Shown here piece by piece: positions 18,986 to 27,560 of a stretch of 64,000 nt of DNA. A model generated the notes under the pieces. It ran no database searches. It worked only from the letters and a program-made list of their open reading frames with translations, and was not told where the DNA came from. The stretch is from Pelagihabitans sp947500445. GTDB taxonomy: Bacteria > Bacteroidota > Bacteroidia > Flavobacteriales > Flavobacteriaceae. The position numbers and the translations under genes are program-made. The stretch is from contig NZ_JBNGOP010000010.1 of the NCBI RefSeq assembly GCF_050589625.1, positions 62,001-126,000 of the forward strand, in the 5' to 3' direction. Positions within the stretch are counted from its first letter, which is position 1, and every line of letters starts with the position of its first letter.

Positions 18986-19004
18986 TACCATTTCAACATG
19001 GTAT
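18985..19004. repeat. Short ATACCATTT hairpin
   Basis: A 20-bp shortened version of the hairpin, ATACCATTTC/AACATGGTAT. Its first base is the last base of the stop codon of the gene at 18587. Confidence 0.6.
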
Positions 19005-19019
19005 TACAAAATAAGACAT

Positions 19020-19181
19020 TGAACTCGTTTAAACTTTTTGCGTTTAAGCGAAAATCAGTCATTTTTTGGCCATTTGAAGGCTTTTTTGAGTTGCATAGCA
19101 GGGTTACGAAAGGAAAAAAAGGCAAAGAACGGACGAAAAAGGGCGATTTTTTAGCAAATGGAAAAAGTTTAAACGAGTTCA
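19020..19181 (+). repeat. 162-bp inverted-repeat element, family R2 (copy a)
   Basis: The terminal inverted repeats are perfect over the first 20 bp (TGAACTCGTTTAAACTTTTT at the left, its complement at the right). The core is CATAGCAGGGTTACGA followed by AGGAAAAAAAGGCAAA. A second copy of the same length in opposite orientation lies at 58776. It is non-coding, carries no transposase and sits between convergent genes. This is a MITE-like structure; no target duplication is evident. Confidence 0.8.
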
Positions 19182-19184
19182 TAC

Positions 19185-19222
19185 AAAAAGCTCCACAACT
19201 TTAAAAAGTTATGGAGCTTTTT
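19185..19222. terminator. Bidirectional intrinsic terminator
   Basis: AAAAAGCTCCA-C-AACTT, loop, AAGTT-A-TGGAGCTTTTT. It lies directly after R2a and 22 bp beyond the minus-strand gene at 19245; A- and T-runs on both sides allow termination in both directions. Confidence 0.8.
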
Positions 19223-19244
19223 TGGTGGTAATTGGTACCGGCAA

Positions 19245-19610
19245 TTAGTCTTTGGTAACTACGGGGGATTTCGTTTTCGTGTCTACGACACTTGCAATGG
19301 TATTGTTGTCAAAAGCGACCTCTTTTTGGTTTCCATTGTTCCAAAAGTACCAGGTTCCGGTACGGGCGCCTTTGTAATATGTTCCTAAGGATATTTTTTC
19401 ACCTTTCTCGTTAAAGCTGGCCCACTCGCCATGCAGTTTTCCCGCCAAATCGAACGTGCCTTGTTGTCTTACACTACCATCTTCGTGGAAATAGGTCACC
19501 TCGATCAGGTTGGTTTCCTTGTTCAACTTCGCTTCTCTATCTTTTTGAGCGTACCCCATTGCTGCGCTAAGCATCAAAAGGGCGGTCATGAGTATTACTT
19601 TTTTCATCAT
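19245..19610 (-). CDS. Secreted MORN/YwqK-like repeat protein
   Basis: 121 residues with a signal peptide (LMTALLMLSAAMGYAQ). The mature part has MORN-like repeats (VTYFHEDGSVRQQGTF, KLHGEWASFNEKGEKISLGTYYKGARTGTWYFW) of the type annotated as YwqK-family antitoxin-like proteins. In Bacteroidota such short secreted versions are common and their role is not established; no toxin is next to it. Two ATGs in tandem (19610, 19607) could serve. A TACCTTTG promoter box lies 20 bp upstream. Confidence 0.75.
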   Translation of the reverse strand: MMKKVILMTALLMLSAAMGYAQKDREAKLNKETNLIEVTYFHEDGSVRQQGTFDLAGKLHGEWASFNEKGEKISLGTYYKGARTGTWYFWNNGNQKEVAFDNNTIASVVDTKTKSPVVTKD

Positions 19611-19630
19611 TATAACTTTAGTCGATACTT

Positions 19631-19638
19631 CAAAGGTA
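19631..19638 (-). promoter_or_regulatory. Putative -7 box of the YwqK-like gene
   Basis: TACCTTTG on the minus strand matches TAnnTTTG exactly and lies 20 bp before ATG 19610. Confidence 0.5.
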
Positions 19639-19666
19639 CTAAAATTTACGTTTAAAGAACCATTTG

Positions 19667-19684
19667 TTTACATTAAATTTACAT
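19667..19684 (+). promoter_or_regulatory. Pho-box-like direct repeat (distal)
   Basis: TTTACAT-TAAA-TTTACAT, perfect 7-4-7 repeat followed by TGAA. The same motif with one base changed is at 50050. It lies 275 bp upstream of the PiT gene and 57 bp upstream of the divergent YwqK-like gene. Confidence 0.4.
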
Positions 19685-19898
19685 TGAAAACGTTTTTAAG
19701 CGCTTTATATTGTGCGTATCCCCTGTTTTTGTGGCATTTTTTTGATTTTAGGCCTTTCATGCACGCAACTATTTTAAGGAAAATCAAATTATTGTCGTTT
19801 GCTCAAGTATTCTTTTGGCAAGCAGTCAAGAATAGCCCGTAAACCAAGGGTTTGAAGAATTTAATGGGTTTGAAGGGGATGATTGGGGTCGAATTTTC

Positions 19899-19916
19899 AT
19901 AACCTTAATTTAACAT
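19899..19916 (+). promoter_or_regulatory. Pho-box-like direct repeat upstream of PiT gene
   Basis: ATAACCT-TAAT-TTAACAT, 7-4-7 spacing, with a weaker third unit GCTAAAT 4 bp later. A one-mismatch -7 box (CACATTTG, 19936-19943) follows before the PiT ATG at 19960. Position before a phosphate transporter gene supports, but does not prove, phosphate control. Confidence 0.45.
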
Positions 19917-19959
19917 CATTGCTAAATTATAATGGCACATTTGTGCTTATTTAAAATAA

Positions 19960-22203
19960 ATGGGGGAGAACCTATATTTTTTTATGGTCGTCGCGCTGGC
20001 GGTCTTGGCGATAACCGACTTGGTGGTAGGGGTCAGTAACGATGCCGTTAATTTTTTGAATTCCGCAATAGGGTCAAAGGCAATTTCCTTTAAAACCATT
20101 ATGATAGTGGCCAGTGTTGGTATTGCGTTCGGCGCAATGTCCTCCAGTGGTATGATGGAGGTGGCCCGAAAAGGTATTTTCAATCCCGGAGAATTTGTTT
20201 TTGCCGAGATCATTATCATTTTTATGGCGGTAATGATAACGGACATTCTACTATTGGACTTTTTCAATACCTTGGGAATGCCGACATCTACTACGGTTTC
20301 CATCGTTTTTGAACTGTTGGGCGCCGCCGTGGCCATTTCCCTGGTCAAGATTTTTGACAACGGGGGCGGTTTTCAAGAACTGTCGGGTTATATCAATACG
20401 GACAAGGCGACACAGATTATACTGGGGATCCTATTATCGGTAGTGGTCGCGTTCAGTGTGGGCGCGCTTATCCAGTTTATCACCAGGGTCCTGATCTCCT
20501 TTAAATTTACCGAAAAAGCAAAATGGGTAGGTGCCGTATTTGGCGGTTTCGCCATAACGGCGATCGTATACTTTATCTTGGTAAAAGGCCTTAAAAGTGC
20601 CGCAGTACTTCCGGAAGAGGTTACCGTTTGGGTGGCAACGAACCAGTTCTTGTTCCTATTGGGCAATTTTGTGCTCTGGACGCTGCTCTCATGGTCGGTG
20701 ACCGTTTTCTTTAAAATTAATATTTATAAGGTCATTATCGTATTGGGCACTTTTGCCTTGGCTATGGCGTTCGCCGGCAACGATTTGGTCAACTTTATAG
20801 GGGTGCCCCTTGCCGCGATGGAATCGTTCAACGCATATACCGCATCCGGAAAACTTGCTCAGGATTTTACCATGGAAGGCTTGTCGGCAGCAGTGTATAC
20901 GCCCAAATATTTATTGTTGGCCTCAGGGATGATCATGGTGGTCACCTTATGGTTTTCGTCCAAGGCAAAAGCGGTGGTCAAGACCAGTGTGGACCTTTCC
21001 CGACAAGATGAGGGAGATGAGCGGTTCAGCCCCAACTTTCTTTCCCGCCAAATAGTGAAGTACACCATAAAGGCCTCGGAAAATTTGGCCGGTATTATAC
21101 CAATTTCCATTTCGAAGAAAATTGACGCCCAGTTCGAAAAACCATACGTGTATGTACCCAAGAGCAAGTCGCAGGACCTTCCCGCTTTTGATCTGGTGCG
21201 TGCCTCCGTAAACTTAATGGTCGCCAGCGTGCTGATATCGTTGGCCACCAGTATGAAACTTCCCTTGTCCACCACCTATGTCACCTTTATGGTGGCCATG
21301 GGCACCTCTTTGGCCGACAGGGCCTGGGGTCCCGAAAGTGCGGTTTATAGGGTCGCCGGGGTATTGAACGTTATCGGCGGGTGGTTTTTTACCGCATTTA
21401 GTGCGTTTGTGGCCGCCGCCATTATCGCTTACGTTATACACCTAATGGGTTTTGCGGCCATTGTGATATTGTTGATCCTAGCATTTTTATTGATCGGTAA
21501 AAATTACATTTCCCATAACAAAAAAGTAAAGGAGACCAAGTTGGAGGAGAAACTGCAAAAAGCGGAAAGCAACTCCATTAACGGTGTGATCGAAGAGAGT
21601 TCGGCAAACATTTCGATGGCCATCCGGCGCGCCAACAAAATATATACCCAAACCATCGACGGACTGGCAAAACACGATGCGGACAGGCTTAAAAAGAGTA
21701 GAAAGGGCATACAAAAGCTCAACAACGAGGTAGAAGGCCTACGGGACAATATTTTCTATTTTATTAAGAACTTGGACGATTCCAGTGTGGGCACCAGTAA
21801 TTTTTACATTACCGTACTTGGCTATTTACAGGACATGACGCAGTCGGTAGAGAACATCTCTAAAGCCAGTTACAAGCATGTAAACAATAACCACAAGAAG
21901 TTGCGTTTCAACCAGATCAAAGATCTTAAGGAAACCGATGGCTTTATGGAACAATTTTTTGGGGATATCGAAGCCTTGTTCGGTGACAAATCATTCGCGG
22001 CGCTTACGCCGCTCATTGCCGACAATCAAAACCTTTTTGAAAAGGTAGAGCAGAAAATCCAGAAACAGGTCGAGCGTACCCGTTCGGACGAATCGAGCCC
22101 CAAGAATACCGCACTTTATTTTAGTTTGTTGCTCGAGACCAAAGACCTTCTGGTGGCTACAATGAACCTTTTGGAGATTTACAACGAATATGCGGAAGCA
22201 TAA
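19960..22203 (+). CDS. Inorganic phosphate transporter, PiT family, with PhoU-like tail
   Basis: 747 residues, longer than a bare PiT protein. The membrane core has the duplicated PiT signatures GVSNDAVNFLNSAIGS near the N-terminus and AGNDLVNFIGVPLAA in the middle. After the last membrane helices (about residue 520) there is a roughly 220-residue soluble, helical domain (coiled-coil rich, LNNEVEGLRDNIFYFIKNLDD) that resembles PhoU-like domains fused to PiT in Bacteroidota. It imports phosphate with a cation. Pho-box-like repeats precede it. Confidence 0.93.
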   Translation: MGENLYFFMVVALAVLAITDLVVGVSNDAVNFLNSAIGSKAISFKTIMIVASVGIAFGAMSSSGMMEVARKGIFNPGEFVFAEIIIIFMAVMITDILLLDFFNTLGMPTSTTVSIVFELLGAAVAISLVKIFDNGGGFQELSGYINTDKATQIILGILLSVVVAFSVGALIQFITRVLISFKFTEKAKWVGAVFGGFAITAIVYFILVKGLKSAAVLPEEVTVWVATNQFLFLLGNFVLWTLLSWSVTVFFKINIYKVIIVLGTFALAMAFAGNDLVNFIGVPLAAMESFNAYTASGKLAQDFTMEGLSAAVYTPKYLLLASGMIMVVTLWFSSKAKAVVKTSVDLSRQDEGDERFSPNFLSRQIVKYTIKASENLAGIIPISISKKIDAQFEKPYVYVPKSKSQDLPAFDLVRASVNLMVASVLISLATSMKLPLSTTYVTFMVAMGTSLADRAWGPESAVYRVAGVLNVIGGWFFTAFSAFVAAAIIAYVIHLMGFAAIVILLILAFLLIGKNYISHNKKVKETKLEEKLQKAESNSINGVIEESSANISMAIRRANKIYTQTIDGLAKHDADRLKKSRKGIQKLNNEVEGLRDNIFYFIKNLDDSSVGTSNFYITVLGYLQDMTQSVENISKASYKHVNNNHKKLRFNQIKDLKETDGFMEQFFGDIEALFGDKSFAALTPLIADNQNLFEKVEQKIQKQVERTRSDESSPKNTALYFSLLLETKDLLVATMNLLEIYNEYAEA

Positions 22204-22266
22204 CAAAATATTGTAATTGGACATAGCGGTCCGGGATTCAACCGGGTCACCCGAAAAAAACTACAA

Positions 22267-23043
22267 ATGGCCCCTATCAAAAAAGGTTCTTTAAAAACCC
22301 TATACTTAGGCATGCTATTGTGCTACACGCTAACGATGGCACCTGCATTTGCGCAAACACCGGAACTTACGGCTGCCGAACTGTTGCAAAAAGCCATCGC
22401 GTTCCACGATCCGGAAGGGGCATGGCCCACGTTTTATGGAATGTTATCGATCAAGCTGATCACCCCAGATGGCAAGGAGCGTATGAGTACCGTTACCATA
22501 GACGCTCCAAAGGAATATTTCAAGCTTCGCACGGCAAAGGAGGGCAATTTTACGGAACATAGTTTGAACAAGGGTGTCTGTACGCTAAGCCTGAACGGTA
22601 GTACTAGCTTTTCGGAAGAAGAGGCCATAGCACATAAATTGGATTGCGAAAGGGCACAGCTTTTAAAAAATTACTATACCTACCTGTATGGGCTCCCGAT
22701 GAAGTTGACCGATGCGGGAACGATAATCGATCCCGAGGTACGGACCCGTACTTTTAAAGGAAAGGAGTATTTGGTGTTGAAGGCCACTTACGATGAAACC
22801 GTAGGGAACGACACCTGGTACTTTTACTTCGACCCCGATACCTACGCTATGGAGGTATATCAATTTTTTCATGAAGAAGCGGCAAAGGATGGAGAATACA
22901 TACTGCTCTCGGATTTTGAAAAGGTTTTGGAAATGAACCTCCCCAAAACAAGAAAATGGTACTATAACAAGGACGATACCCATTTGGGAACCGATGTGTT
23001 GACCCAAGTAGAAGCGCTGTCCTCCGCTGAAGGAAAGGATTAG
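22267..23043 (+). CDS. Secreted DUF6503-like protein
   Basis: 258 residues with a signal peptide ending near PAFAQ. The mature part begins ELTAAELLQKAIAFHDPEGAW and ends with a beta-rich segment (DTWYFYFDPDTYAMEVYQFFHEEAAKDGEYILL), the pattern of the DUF6503 group of flavobacterial periplasmic proteins. No reaction is known. It follows the phosphate transporter by 63 bp on the same strand and may be read through from it. Confidence 0.65.
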   Translation: MAPIKKGSLKTLYLGMLLCYTLTMAPAFAQTPELTAAELLQKAIAFHDPEGAWPTFYGMLSIKLITPDGKERMSTVTIDAPKEYFKLRTAKEGNFTEHSLNKGVCTLSLNGSTSFSEEEAIAHKLDCERAQLLKNYYTYLYGLPMKLTDAGTIIDPEVRTRTFKGKEYLVLKATYDETVGNDTWYFYFDPDTYAMEVYQFFHEEAAKDGEYILLSDFEKVLEMNLPKTRKWYYNKDDTHLGTDVLTQVEALSSAEGKD

Positions 23044-23052
23044 CAGAAGCTT

Positions 23053-23100
23053 ATACCATTTTTGCTTTTTATTTGGGGGATTTTAAGGTAGAAATGGTAT
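23053..23100. repeat. 48-bp mini-element, R1 arms without centre
   Basis: The left arm ATACCATTTTTGCTTTTTAT and right arm (inward) ATACCATTTCTACCTTAAAA match the two different arms of R1a, with the interior missing, so it looks like an internal-deletion derivative. Its last base starts the stop codon of the minus-strand gene at 23100. Confidence 0.65.
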
Positions 23101-24572
23101 TATTGTTCCGATTGCGAACGAACAAGATCAAGCGTAACGGCGTATAGGGATGCTCCCTGCATCTTGGCTTTGAGCCAGGCATAAAAACCCATTACAAAAA
23201 TATCCTCACGATCCCTTCCCAACCAAACGAAGGAGTCACCTACTTCTTTTTCAAAGCCCTCGGAACGGATAAGTCGTGGGTTTTCATAGTAGCGGAGGGC
23301 CAATTGTACAAAGGTCAGTACCCGTTGCTCGCCCAGTTGCCGTAGCTTTTTGGAAAAAGTACGTTTAAAACGTTCGGCCCGTAGCAGCACCAGATCCAAC
23401 TTATCCAATTCGATAAGTAACAACAGCTCAATTATGTTCTTTTTGATGACCCATTGCCAACCCACCTTTTTGGTATACCAATCATCGCTATGGCGAAAGG
23501 AGCGTAACAAGGCGTACGCTTTGTTAAAATGTTCGCCTTGGAAAAGGCAGGTCATGTGCAGCAGTTGAAGGTCCAACGAATGTTGTGGGTAGGCTTCCAA
23601 TAACATCAGGGCATCGTCCAAGGCCCCGGTATAGGTCCGGTTCAACGCTTTTAAAACGGTCAGCTTTTCATGGAACCTTTTGTAAAACTCCCTATTGTTT
23701 TTCATCATCTCCGTTTCCATGTTTGCGGTCAGTTGTAGGGATTCGGAAAATTTCTTGTTTCTAAAGTGGGTAATGGCCATCAAGTTCAGGATATGGATAT
23801 GGTAGTACCGATGCTTATCGGCAAGCAAACCTTTTTTGCCGATAAGGCCATAAAGCCGTTCCATAAAAGGAGCTATCGTATGGTAATTGCTCTGGAGTTT
23901 GGCCGCGGTCGATACGATTTCCATTAACTGATAAAGCGCCTTATAGCCCAAGGTATCGTTCAATTCAATATGGAACGTGGCAAAAGTATCCTCAATTATT
24001 TCGCGGAGCGATTTCCCTTCGGGCGTTTTAAGTTCGGCCTTGATGGTCGCATAGGCCAGGTTCAGTTGATACTCCTGTTGGAAAAGCCCGTGATTGGCCT
24101 CCGATTCTTGAATGATGGCGGTTAACGACCAACTAGGGTTCAAATGGGCATATTGGATCTTGGTGTGATAAACTTCGTTTAAAATAGGGTAAACAGCGAT
24201 GCGCTTTGCCCTTTTTTCAGCCTTCAATAGACTTTTAAAAGCGATGTAATACTGTTTTTGTTCAAAAAAGATACGACTCGCCAAGAGCAGTTTTAGGATT
24301 TCAAGTTCTTCGGAATTCTCCTTAGAAAAACTTTTACCCGATATGAAATCCAATAGACTGTCCTGTAATCTTTTGCAGAGCGCGTGAAAAGCGTTTTTTG
24401 ATGGGGTGCCGTATAGTTTACGGTCCAATGCATTGGTTTCCCCAGCAAGAATAAGCTTAAAGAGCAATACGTTTTTGGTGTCGCCCCTACGGTTCTTTCG
24501 CTTAAGGTAGGCCACAAATTCTTGGTGTTCTTCCTTTGAAAGCACTGCTATTAAGGCGATTAGTTGCTTCAT
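23100..24572 (-). CDS. Helical repeat protein, unknown
   Basis: Start ATG 24572 (MKQLIALIAVLSKEE) gives 490 residues; the upstream extension to 24635 is AT-rich and unlikely. The protein is predicted all-helical, Leu/Lys rich, with TPR-like pairs (FEQKQYYIAFKSLLKAEKRAKR, FQGEHFNKAYALLRSFRHSD). There is no signal peptide or membrane segment, so it is probably a cytosolic scaffold. I do not recognise a named family. It is divergent from the YiaA-like gene. Confidence 0.65.
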   Translation of the reverse strand: MKQLIALIAVLSKEEHQEFVAYLKRKNRRGDTKNVLLFKLILAGETNALDRKLYGTPSKNAFHALCKRLQDSLLDFISGKSFSKENSEELEILKLLLASRIFFEQKQYYIAFKSLLKAEKRAKRIAVYPILNEVYHTKIQYAHLNPSWSLTAIIQESEANHGLFQQEYQLNLAYATIKAELKTPEGKSLREIIEDTFATFHIELNDTLGYKALYQLMEIVSTAAKLQSNYHTIAPFMERLYGLIGKKGLLADKHRYYHIHILNLMAITHFRNKKFSESLQLTANMETEMMKNNREFYKRFHEKLTVLKALNRTYTGALDDALMLLEAYPQHSLDLQLLHMTCLFQGEHFNKAYALLRSFRHSDDWYTKKVGWQWVIKKNIIELLLLIELDKLDLVLLRAERFKRTFSKKLRQLGEQRVLTFVQLALRYYENPRLIRSEGFEKEVGDSFVWLGRDREDIFVMGFYAWLKAKMQGASLYAVTLDLVRSQSEQ

Positions 24573-24727
24573 TAAATCGTAAGTATTTATATAGATAAGT
24601 TCATAAAAATAAAGGTTAATGAATAATTTTATCATTTTTAATCATAAGTATTTTCATTTTTTTGATTTAACGGGGCACCGTTTTGATGCCATCTTTGTCA
24701 CCGAATGAACCCGTTAAAACTAAAAAC

Positions 24728-25186
24728 ATGGAAAATTCAATTCAAAAGGAAAAGAAAGAATTTAAAAATAACCCGGACTTTAATTTTAAGCCCACCGATG
24801 CATTCGTGTCCGCATCGTGGATCGCCCTATTGGTGGGTATGGTATCATACTGTATCGGTCTATGGAACGCCGACATGTGGCTGAACGAAAAGGGATATTA
24901 TTTTACCATTCTGCTCTTCGGTCTTTTCTCCGTAGTTTCCGTTCAAAAAAGCGTTCGGGACCGCCAAGAGGGTGTTCCCGTAAGTGATATGTACTATGGG
25001 ATCAGTTGGTTTACCACCCTGGCCTCTATTACACTCCTGACCGTCGGCCTCTGGAACGCGGATCTGGAACTCAGCGAAAAAGGGTTTTATGGCATGTCGT
25101 TTATGTTGAGTCTCTTTGCCGCTATTGCGGTTCAAAAGAACACGCGCGATATTCAATTGATCGAAAAAAGGGAGGCCGCTTCTTAG
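24728..25186 (+). CDS. YiaA/YiaB-type inner membrane protein
   Basis: Start ATG 24728 (MENSIQKEKKEFKNNP) gives 152 residues; earlier starts at 24683/24686 are less likely. The protein has two internally repeated halves, each with a pair of membrane helices and the motif GLWNADM(W)L.EKG(Y/F)Y followed by QK(S/N).RD, the hallmark of the YiaA/B two-helix domain. It is an inner membrane protein of unknown function. Confidence 0.88.
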   Translation: MENSIQKEKKEFKNNPDFNFKPTDAFVSASWIALLVGMVSYCIGLWNADMWLNEKGYYFTILLFGLFSVVSVQKSVRDRQEGVPVSDMYYGISWFTTLASITLLTVGLWNADLELSEKGFYGMSFMLSLFAAIAVQKNTRDIQLIEKREAAS

Positions 25187-25377
25187 GGCTTTTTATACCA
25201 TTTCAAAGGTAGTACGTCGACAGGCATGTTTAAAACTGTTTTTTAGTTGGTATTCATGGCTGTCGGCCTTTTTGAGGTATACCGATCTGCTTTTCGATGA
25301 ACTGCATGCCGTTGGTCGAATAATTACACGTTTTTATAAAGCATCCCGTTTTAAGGAAAACCCCAAATCTCGCAGTT

Positions 25378-26382
25378 ATGAAAACAGAAAAGCATATGGT
25401 TCCGATGACCAGGGCGATTTTTTGTGCCGTTTTTATCCTATTGGCGGCATGTGAAAAGGACGCTACTACAGAAGACGAAAATGGTATTCTGGTTACGGAG
25501 GAAGCGCAGGATCCGAACGAAGAAACGAATACGCCCGTAGCGGAGGGCAATGCAAATCGAGACGAAGCAAAGGCTTTATATGAAACATTGTATGTCGCAT
25601 CCAGAACAGAATCGGGAGATGTCGCTTGGACGGGAGACGAGCCTGCCTGTGATCCCGGAAGCGTACCACAAGCGACCGTTGATAAGATCATGAACCGTTT
25701 AAACTATTTTAGAAAAGCGGTAGGGCTCCATAACACCATTGCCCTAAGCGCTGTTAAAAGCGAAAAGGCGCAACGGGCAGCATTGATGATGGACGCCAAC
25801 AATGCCTTGGAACATAACCCCCCGGAGTCGTGGAAATGCTATACCGCCGACGGTAACGAAGCTGCGGGAAAATCGCTGTTGACCACCGCAAGAAACTCGG
25901 AATCCATTGATTCCTACCTTCGCGACGCAGGGAGCAGCAATGGCCCGGTCGGGCATCGAAGATGGTTGCTATGGCCAAGACTTCAGGAAATCGGTATTGG
26001 AAACACCTCGGGAGCCAACGCCATATGGGTAATCGGTAATGCGGGTTCCGCTCCTGTCGACGCTCCGGAGTTCATTTCATGGCCCCCTTCAGGATATGCT
26101 CCAAAACAACTCATATACCCCAGGTGGTCATTCTCGCTAAGGAACGCCGATTTTAGCGGTGCCCAGGTAAGCATGCAGGATAGCAATGGAGGAAACATAG
26201 CGCTTACCGTAGAGGATTTGGCGGGCGGTTTCGGCGATGCTACCTTGGTTTGGGTCCCCGAAGGAATCAATACCAGCGCTACGGACGATGTTACGTACAC
26301 CGTTCGTATAAGCAATGTGGATGTTTCAGGGGAAATAAAAAGTTTTGAATATGAAACCGTCCTGTTCGACGTCAGTAGATAA
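25378..26382 (+). CDS. CAP-domain lipoprotein
   Basis: 334 residues. A lipoprotein signal (lipobox LLAAC) is followed by an acidic linker (residues about 25-60). The CAP-like domain has the features IMNRLNYFRKAVGLHN, KAQRAALMMDANNALEHNPPESW and GPVGHRRWLLWPRLQEIGIGN, with the usual His/Glu cavity residues. A beta-rich C-terminal domain (about residues 225-330) follows. It is exported and membrane-anchored; CAP proteins in bacteria are often of unknown function. Translation could start at M1 or the internal ATG at residue 10. Confidence 0.82.
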   Translation: MKTEKHMVPMTRAIFCAVFILLAACEKDATTEDENGILVTEEAQDPNEETNTPVAEGNANRDEAKALYETLYVASRTESGDVAWTGDEPACDPGSVPQATVDKIMNRLNYFRKAVGLHNTIALSAVKSEKAQRAALMMDANNALEHNPPESWKCYTADGNEAAGKSLLTTARNSESIDSYLRDAGSSNGPVGHRRWLLWPRLQEIGIGNTSGANAIWVIGNAGSAPVDAPEFISWPPSGYAPKQLIYPRWSFSLRNADFSGAQVSMQDSNGGNIALTVEDLAGGFGDATLVWVPEGINTSATDDVTYTVRISNVDVSGEIKSFEYETVLFDVSR

Positions 26383-26518
26383 ACGATTTTATTAGGGGTT
26401 ATAGCTGTATTTTTAAACGTTTTCTTGCATTGGTCTTAGCTTTGCACCATTGATTTTTTGTCCCGATCTTTAAATCGATTATGGTGTAATTTTTGAACCC
26501 GTTCAACAGGAAGCGTAT

Positions 26519-26953
26519 ATGAAAAATATAGGGGGCGAACCACAAAAGCTGATAGCCGAAAAAGTATTGGAAATCGGGAAGTTTCAGTTCTTTTCCAATG
26601 TTATCGTAGGCGAGTTTAACGATGGGGTGCATGTGACGCATGAAAAACTGGCCCTCCCGCTTCAAATGGCACGTGAGGTCTATGGGGATTCTGTTCCCGT
26701 AGTATATCTTTCCCACCGCGTCCATTCCTATTCATCAAATCCTATAGGCCATAAAAAGTTGATCGCCCAGTTTCCGAATTTCGTCGGTTTTGGAGTCGTT
26801 TCCAATAACCGTTATCGTAGGGGGCTGATCCGCTTGGAAAAGCACTTTATTAAAGGGCCGGTGCAGGTGTTTTATGAACTTCAGGAAGCTTTTGATTGGG
26901 CAGAGCGCTTATTGGGAGATCGACTGATGGTGCCATCGGAACCGGAGCGATAG
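26519..26953 (+). CDS. Unknown cytosolic protein, paralog of 27082 gene
   Basis: 144 residues without signal or membrane segment. It shares with the gene at 27082 a layout of alternating strands and helices: a GKFQFFSNVIVGE/GTFTFYGNFMVAE strand pair, VVYLSHRVHSYSSNP versus FVYITNRVNSYSFNP, then an ME/LEK..F helix and a C-terminal WAERLL/WAESLI helix. The fold looks like a STAS/SpoIIAA-like alpha-beta domain, but this is only a guess from pattern. Function unknown. Confidence 0.65.
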   Translation: MKNIGGEPQKLIAEKVLEIGKFQFFSNVIVGEFNDGVHVTHEKLALPLQMAREVYGDSVPVVYLSHRVHSYSSNPIGHKKLIAQFPNFVGFGVVSNNRYRRGLIRLEKHFIKGPVQVFYELQEAFDWAERLLGDRLMVPSEPER

Positions 26954-27081
26954 CTTTTAATACGGTCACGGTATCCGCGGACGCACATTCCTTCGCTTTA
27001 AATTTTTATAAATCTTGTATATGGATTACTGCGGGTATCCAGCAATTTTGTATCTTTTAGTACCGTAAGAAAAATAGGGTT

Positions 27082-27477
27082 ATGAACTCGGAGCAGGCAT
27101 ATTTGGGAAAGCACCATTTGGATATCGGTACATTTACCTTTTATGGCAACTTTATGGTTGCCGAGGTGGCCGAAGGGGTTGCGTTCGCTTTTGAAAATGC
27201 GACGGAAATGCTCTCCCTTGCGAAACAATACTACGGGAACACCACACCTTTCGTTTATATCACCAATAGGGTAAACTCCTATTCTTTCAATCCTACCGCA
27301 CATTTCAAGACAACGGCCATGTTCTCCAACCTCAAGGGCTATGCGGTCGTTACCTATGATGTGATGAACCAAGATATCGCCCAAATGGAACAATCTTTCA
27401 TGAACAGGCCTTTTGGGATGTTCAAAAGTTTGGACGACGCGGTTGCCTGGGCCGAATCCCTTATCGTAAAGGATTAG
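27082..27477 (+). CDS. Unknown cytosolic protein, paralog of 26519 gene
   Basis: 131 residues, related over its full length to the preceding gene (shared RV.SYS.NP..H core). Only 128 bp separates the two genes, so this is a tandem duplication that has diverged well beyond the lipoprotein pair. The stop TAG is followed at once by TACCATTTAAAC, half of the local repeat hairpin. A STAS-like signalling fold is possible but unproven. Confidence 0.65.
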   Translation: MNSEQAYLGKHHLDIGTFTFYGNFMVAEVAEGVAFAFENATEMLSLAKQYYGNTTPFVYITNRVNSYSFNPTAHFKTTAMFSNLKGYAVVTYDVMNQDIAQMEQSFMNRPFGMFKSLDDAVAWAESLIVKD

Positions 27478-27560
27478 TACCATTTAAACTTTTTAAGAAT
27501 TTCAATACAGTGCGTTTATTAGCGGGAAATCGAACCTATTTCCGAATTGAGCGATCGGAT

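Larger units (their letters stand above)
19611..19959. other. Divergent promoter region, 349 bp
   Basis: No gene. It holds the minus-strand promoter of the YwqK-like gene and two Pho-box-like direct repeats (19667, 19899) facing the phosphate transporter gene. Confidence 0.55.

Noticed and set aside
21090..21120. ATTATACCAATTTCCATTT inside the PiT gene, resembling the R1 end
   Set aside because: It encodes conserved protein sequence of the transporter and lacks the AAATGGTAT partner arm, so it is a chance match.
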